Assembly (NCBI RefSeq): GCF_000018865.1
Contig: NC_010175.1
Location: forward strand, 4,774,001-4,838,000
Direction: 5' to 3'
Source: Chloroflexus aurantiacus J-10-fl
Lineage (GTDB): Bacteria > Chloroflexota > Chloroflexia > Chloroflexales > Chloroflexaceae
Length of the DNA: 64,000 nt
Shown here: positions 61,700 through 64,000 of the stretch, piece by piece
Numbering within the stretch: the first letter of the stretch is position 1
Layout: every line of letters starts with the position of its first letter
Position numbers and translations under genes: made by a program
Notes under the pieces: generated by a model
Seen by the model: the letters and a program-made list of their open reading frames with translations, nothing else
The model's database searches: none
What the model was told of the DNA's origin: nothing

Positions 61700-62617
61700 A
61701 TGACTACTCGTACCATGTTTGTGAATCTGCTGGCGGCGGAATGGATCAAAATTTCACGCCGACCGATGGCACTGCTGTTGTTAGGTATCTTTCTGCTGCT
61801 GACTGCGCTGCAACAGACCCTCTGGTTTCTGGTTGTGGCTCTGCAAGAAGGCGTGTTCAGTGGTGGGCAGGTCACCTTTAGCCTGCTCAGTGACGCAGCG
61901 ATTGCACAGATCAAACTCCAGCTCAGTCTGCCCGGTGTGTTCGGCGCGATGCTGAGTGCGATTAACGGTACCGGTGGCATCCTGGCGATTATCCTCACCG
62001 CCGGGATTTTTGGGAGCGATTTTAACTGGGGAACGCTGCGTATTCTGTTGACGCGAGCGCCGCATCGAGGTGCCTATTTGCTGGCTAAACTGGTAGCGTT
62101 GCAACTGGCATTGCTGGTCGCCATTCTTATCACGCTTGTCCTCGGCACCCTGCTGGCACTGCTCTTCGGTGCGGTACTTGGTTTGCCACAACGCATCGGG
62201 TTCTTAGAGGTGCTTCTCTTGCCGGTTGGTATCTTGCGGGCATTAGTGGTGATGTTGCCCTACACCCTGATTGCCGGCGCCAGCGCTATCTTTGGCCGCT
62301 CGGTGATCGCCGGCGTCGGTGGCGGTTTGATCTTTCTCGCTTTTGATGTGAGTGCCGGTTCGCTCAACACCATCGGCGCGGTCGATCCGCTTATTCGCAC
62401 GCTGGTCAATCTCTTGCTCCAGCCTAATATCAACCGACTGGTCGTCGAGAATAGTCGAATGTTCGGCCTCGATCAAAGTGTGCTGACCTCGGCCCTCGAC
62501 CTCAGTCTGCTGCCATCGCAGTGGCAGGCGCTGATCATTGTCGCAGTCTACAGTGCTATCTTTGGCTACAGCGCCTACCGCACGCTCTCCCGGCAGGATA
62601 TTGGTGGTGCGAACTAA
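61700..62617 (+). CDS. ABC-2 type transporter permease
   Basis: 305 residues with six predicted helices. FVNLLAAEWIKISRRPMALLLLGIFLLLT at the start and GGILAIILTAGIFGSDFNWGTLRILLTRAPHRGAYLLAKL are typical of ABC-2/NatB-like permeases. Partner of the ATPase at 60413-61312 by position and family. The start at 61700 lacks a strong ribosome site. Substrate not determined. Confidence 0.85.
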   Translation: MTTRTMFVNLLAAEWIKISRRPMALLLLGIFLLLTALQQTLWFLVVALQEGVFSGGQVTFSLLSDAAIAQIKLQLSLPGVFGAMLSAINGTGGILAIILTAGIFGSDFNWGTLRILLTRAPHRGAYLLAKLVALQLALLVAILITLVLGTLLALLFGAVLGLPQRIGFLEVLLLPVGILRALVVMLPYTLIAGASAIFGRSVIAGVGGGLIFLAFDVSAGSLNTIGAVDPLIRTLVNLLLQPNINRLVVENSRMFGLDQSVLTSALDLSLLPSQWQALIIVAVYSAIFGYSAYRTLSRQDIGGAN

Positions 62618-62629
62618 AAATATTTTATG

Positions 62630-64000
62630 TCAACCTATTCGTAGACCTACTTCACGCAGGCTATCAGGCTTACCGACAATGGTTAGCTCGTCGCCGTGGC
62701 GTAGCCGGGTGTAGCCGTGAGGGACTATTGCCTGACCATCACGGCTGATCTCAAGCAACAACACATCAGCAGGTAGCCGCAGATCGCGCACCAGACGACC
62801 ATCGATCTCGCGATTGGTGACGGTCATCTGCACCACGTCGTACACCGGATCGGTATGCAGGAGAAGCGAGAGGGATTGGGGCGCACGTACCGCCTGCTCT
62901 AGCAGGTTCACCATCGCCGTCGCTGGATCGACGATGATCGCACCCAACTCGCGGAACTGCTCGCGCAATTCAGAGCGATTGGGTCGCACGATCAGGCGCG
63001 GTACGCCAAACTTTTCCAGTGCGATCTGGCAGGCGCGCAGATTGTCTTCGTCTTTTTCCAACAGAGCCACCACCGCATCAGTAGCGCGTGTAATCAGGCC
63101 ACTCAACGTCTGCAAACTAACCTCTGGAATGTAGCGCTCGTCCACATCCTCGGCTGCCAGGCGTTGCACGTGATCGCGATCCGTATCCGCCACCCGTACC
63201 TGCCAGCCCCGCGCACTCAATTGGCGAGCCAGGGCGATAGATTGCTGCTCGACGCCGAGGATGAGGACATCGCGAACATCGTCGCGAATGCCGGGTTCAG
63301 GCAGGTTGGCTTCACCCAGGCGTTGCAGGGCAAAACGCAACGTAAGCGGCCCGAAGATTTCATTCAGCACGATCACAGCAATGATCAACGTGGCAAAGGC
63401 ATCGCCCGACATCGGCAACAGCAGCGAGGCTTCGCGCGCTAAACCCAGTGCAATGCCTGCCTGCGTTATCAAGCCCAGCCAGAGGAGTGACCGAAAGCGT
63501 GACGGTTCACCGGCAATCGTCAGGCCCAGCATACTCCCGCTAAAGATTGCCAGTGCGCGCACGAGGAAGATAACCGCAGCAAAGATCAGCGCCGTCAAGA
63601 GAATATCAAGCTTAAGCCCCAGGCCGGTGATGGTGAAGAACGCAACATAGACAACCGGACTGATGTCGTGCAGCAATTCGGCAAACTCATCACGGTACGG
63701 CGAGAAATTGGTTATCAGGAAACCACTGATTAACGCGACGAGAAGCGGCTCAATTACGATTTTGATCGACCAGCTCGCTGCTGAAACCGTCTTGAGCCAG
63801 TCGGCACCGGCAAAGATGCCGTAACCGAGGGCAACAATAAGCGTCAGCTTCACCCATCGCGACCAGCTCTGGCGTAAAATAACTTGCAGCACCTGACCGA
63901 CACCATAGCCGGCAATACCCGACAGGATCAGATCGAGCAGTAACAAGGCGAGGAAGGCGAGATTAACTCCGCTGCCCTCAACCAGCGCTACGGCAAACGA
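62630..64000 (-). CDS. CPA2 cation/proton antiporter with TrkA regulatory domains (5' end outside the window)
   Basis: At least 456 residues; the frame is open to the window edge (codons before 63946 read SFAVALVEGSGVNLAFLAL), so the N-terminus is missing. Residues to about 215 hold membrane helices of a CPA2/KefB-type Na+ or K+/H+ exchanger. A Rossmann TrkA-N domain follows, though its glycine motif ILGVEQQSIALARQL lacks the usual GxGxxG. The last ~80 residues are a TrkA-C domain ending LTIVGKPDSLREVGLRIG. Likely a nucleotide-regulated exporter of K+ or Na+. The altered Rossmann loop may change NAD binding. Confidence 0.85.
   Translation of the reverse strand, partial: SFAVALVEGSGVNLAFLALLLLDLILSGIAGYGVGQVLQVILRQSWSRWVKLTLIVALGYGIFAGADWLKTVSAASWSIKIVIEPLLVALISGFLITNFSPYRDEFAELLHDISPVVYVAFFTITGLGLKLDILLTALIFAAVIFLVRALAIFSGSMLGLTIAGEPSRFRSLLWLGLITQAGIALGLAREASLLLPMSGDAFATLIIAVIVLNEIFGPLTLRFALQRLGEANLPEPGIRDDVRDVLILGVEQQSIALARQLSARGWQVRVADTDRDHVQRLAAEDVDERYIPEVSLQTLSGLITRATDAVVALLEKDEDNLRACQIALEKFGVPRLIVRPNRSELREQFRELGAIIVDPATAMVNLLEQAVRAPQSLSLLLHTDPVYDVVQMTVTNREIDGRLVRDLRLPADVLLLEISRDGQAIVPHGYTRLRHGDELTIVGKPDSLREVGLRIG

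Overview
The window looks like a chromosome segment of a filamentous anoxygenic phototroph of the Chloroflexota, most probably Chloroflexus. This is inferred from protein style and gene content, not from a database search. Supporting signs are moderately GC-rich DNA, secreted proteins ending in a W/Y-L/V-P-type tail, an acyl-CoA dehydrogenase, an orphan complex I NuoM subunit, and many short palindromic repeats between genes. Most of the window is ordinary chromosome. The accessory material sits between genes, with one clear accessory island at about 45.7-51.1 kb.

Layout. 0-5.4 kb: multi-TM DUF5671-type protein, small anchored protein, DUF2227 metal-binding-like membrane protein, and an AlbA_2/RecG-like ATP-binding regulator coupled to a TrmJ/TrmH-type RNA methyltransferase. 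5.9-8.0 kb: MFS exporter and thiol peroxidase. 8.2-19.2 kb: rpsB-tsf-pyrH-frr-uppS-cdsA, then a lipase-like hydrolase and two secreted glycoside hydrolases placed between cdsA and rseP. rseP is followed by a Cas4-like nuclease split into two overlapping genes and by two small genes. 21-27 kb: bioY, a rhodanese plus degenerate metallo-beta-lactamase protein, a YbdK-type carboxylate-amine ligase, an acyl-CoA dehydrogenase and a primary-type sigma factor. 27.6-32.1 kb: a minus-strand arsenic/thiol-stress-like operon (arsR, flavoprotein, MFS, CoA-disulfide reductase) with two matching operators. 32.2-35.4 kb: PstS-like lipoprotein, histidine kinase and response regulator. 36-39.6 kb: methyltransferase, tRNA-His, acylphosphatase, flippase-like membrane protein and a cNMP-binding protein. 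39.7-43.4 kb: tatD and a transglutaminase-like membrane protein whose 3' end has been duplicated. 44-45.7 kb: orphan nuoM behind two CRP-like palindromes.

Accessory island (45.66-51.06 kb): GC-rich repeats and a STAND/NACHT-like NTPase with seven near-identical 32-residue repeats. The NTPase is broken by an apparent one-base frameshift and bracketed by inverted copies of a ~145-bp element. It is followed by 2.5 tandem copies of a 677-bp noncoding unit. This is the best candidate in the window for an undescribed system.

51.1-64 kb: a ParB-like/universal-stress fusion, radC, a minus-strand operon ending in prs (flippase-HIT-secreted protein-hypothetical-prs), an amino-acid-oxidase-type flavoprotein, a secreted protein with five 47-residue cysteine-containing repeats, an ABC ATPase and permease separated by a dispersed repeat, and the 3' part of a CPA2/TrkA antiporter running off the window.

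Recurring themes: a dispersed ~150-180-bp palindromic repeat family (about ten copies), extended -10 promoters placed 6-10 nt before start codons (probable leaderless mRNAs), and ATGA-type translational coupling in many operons.
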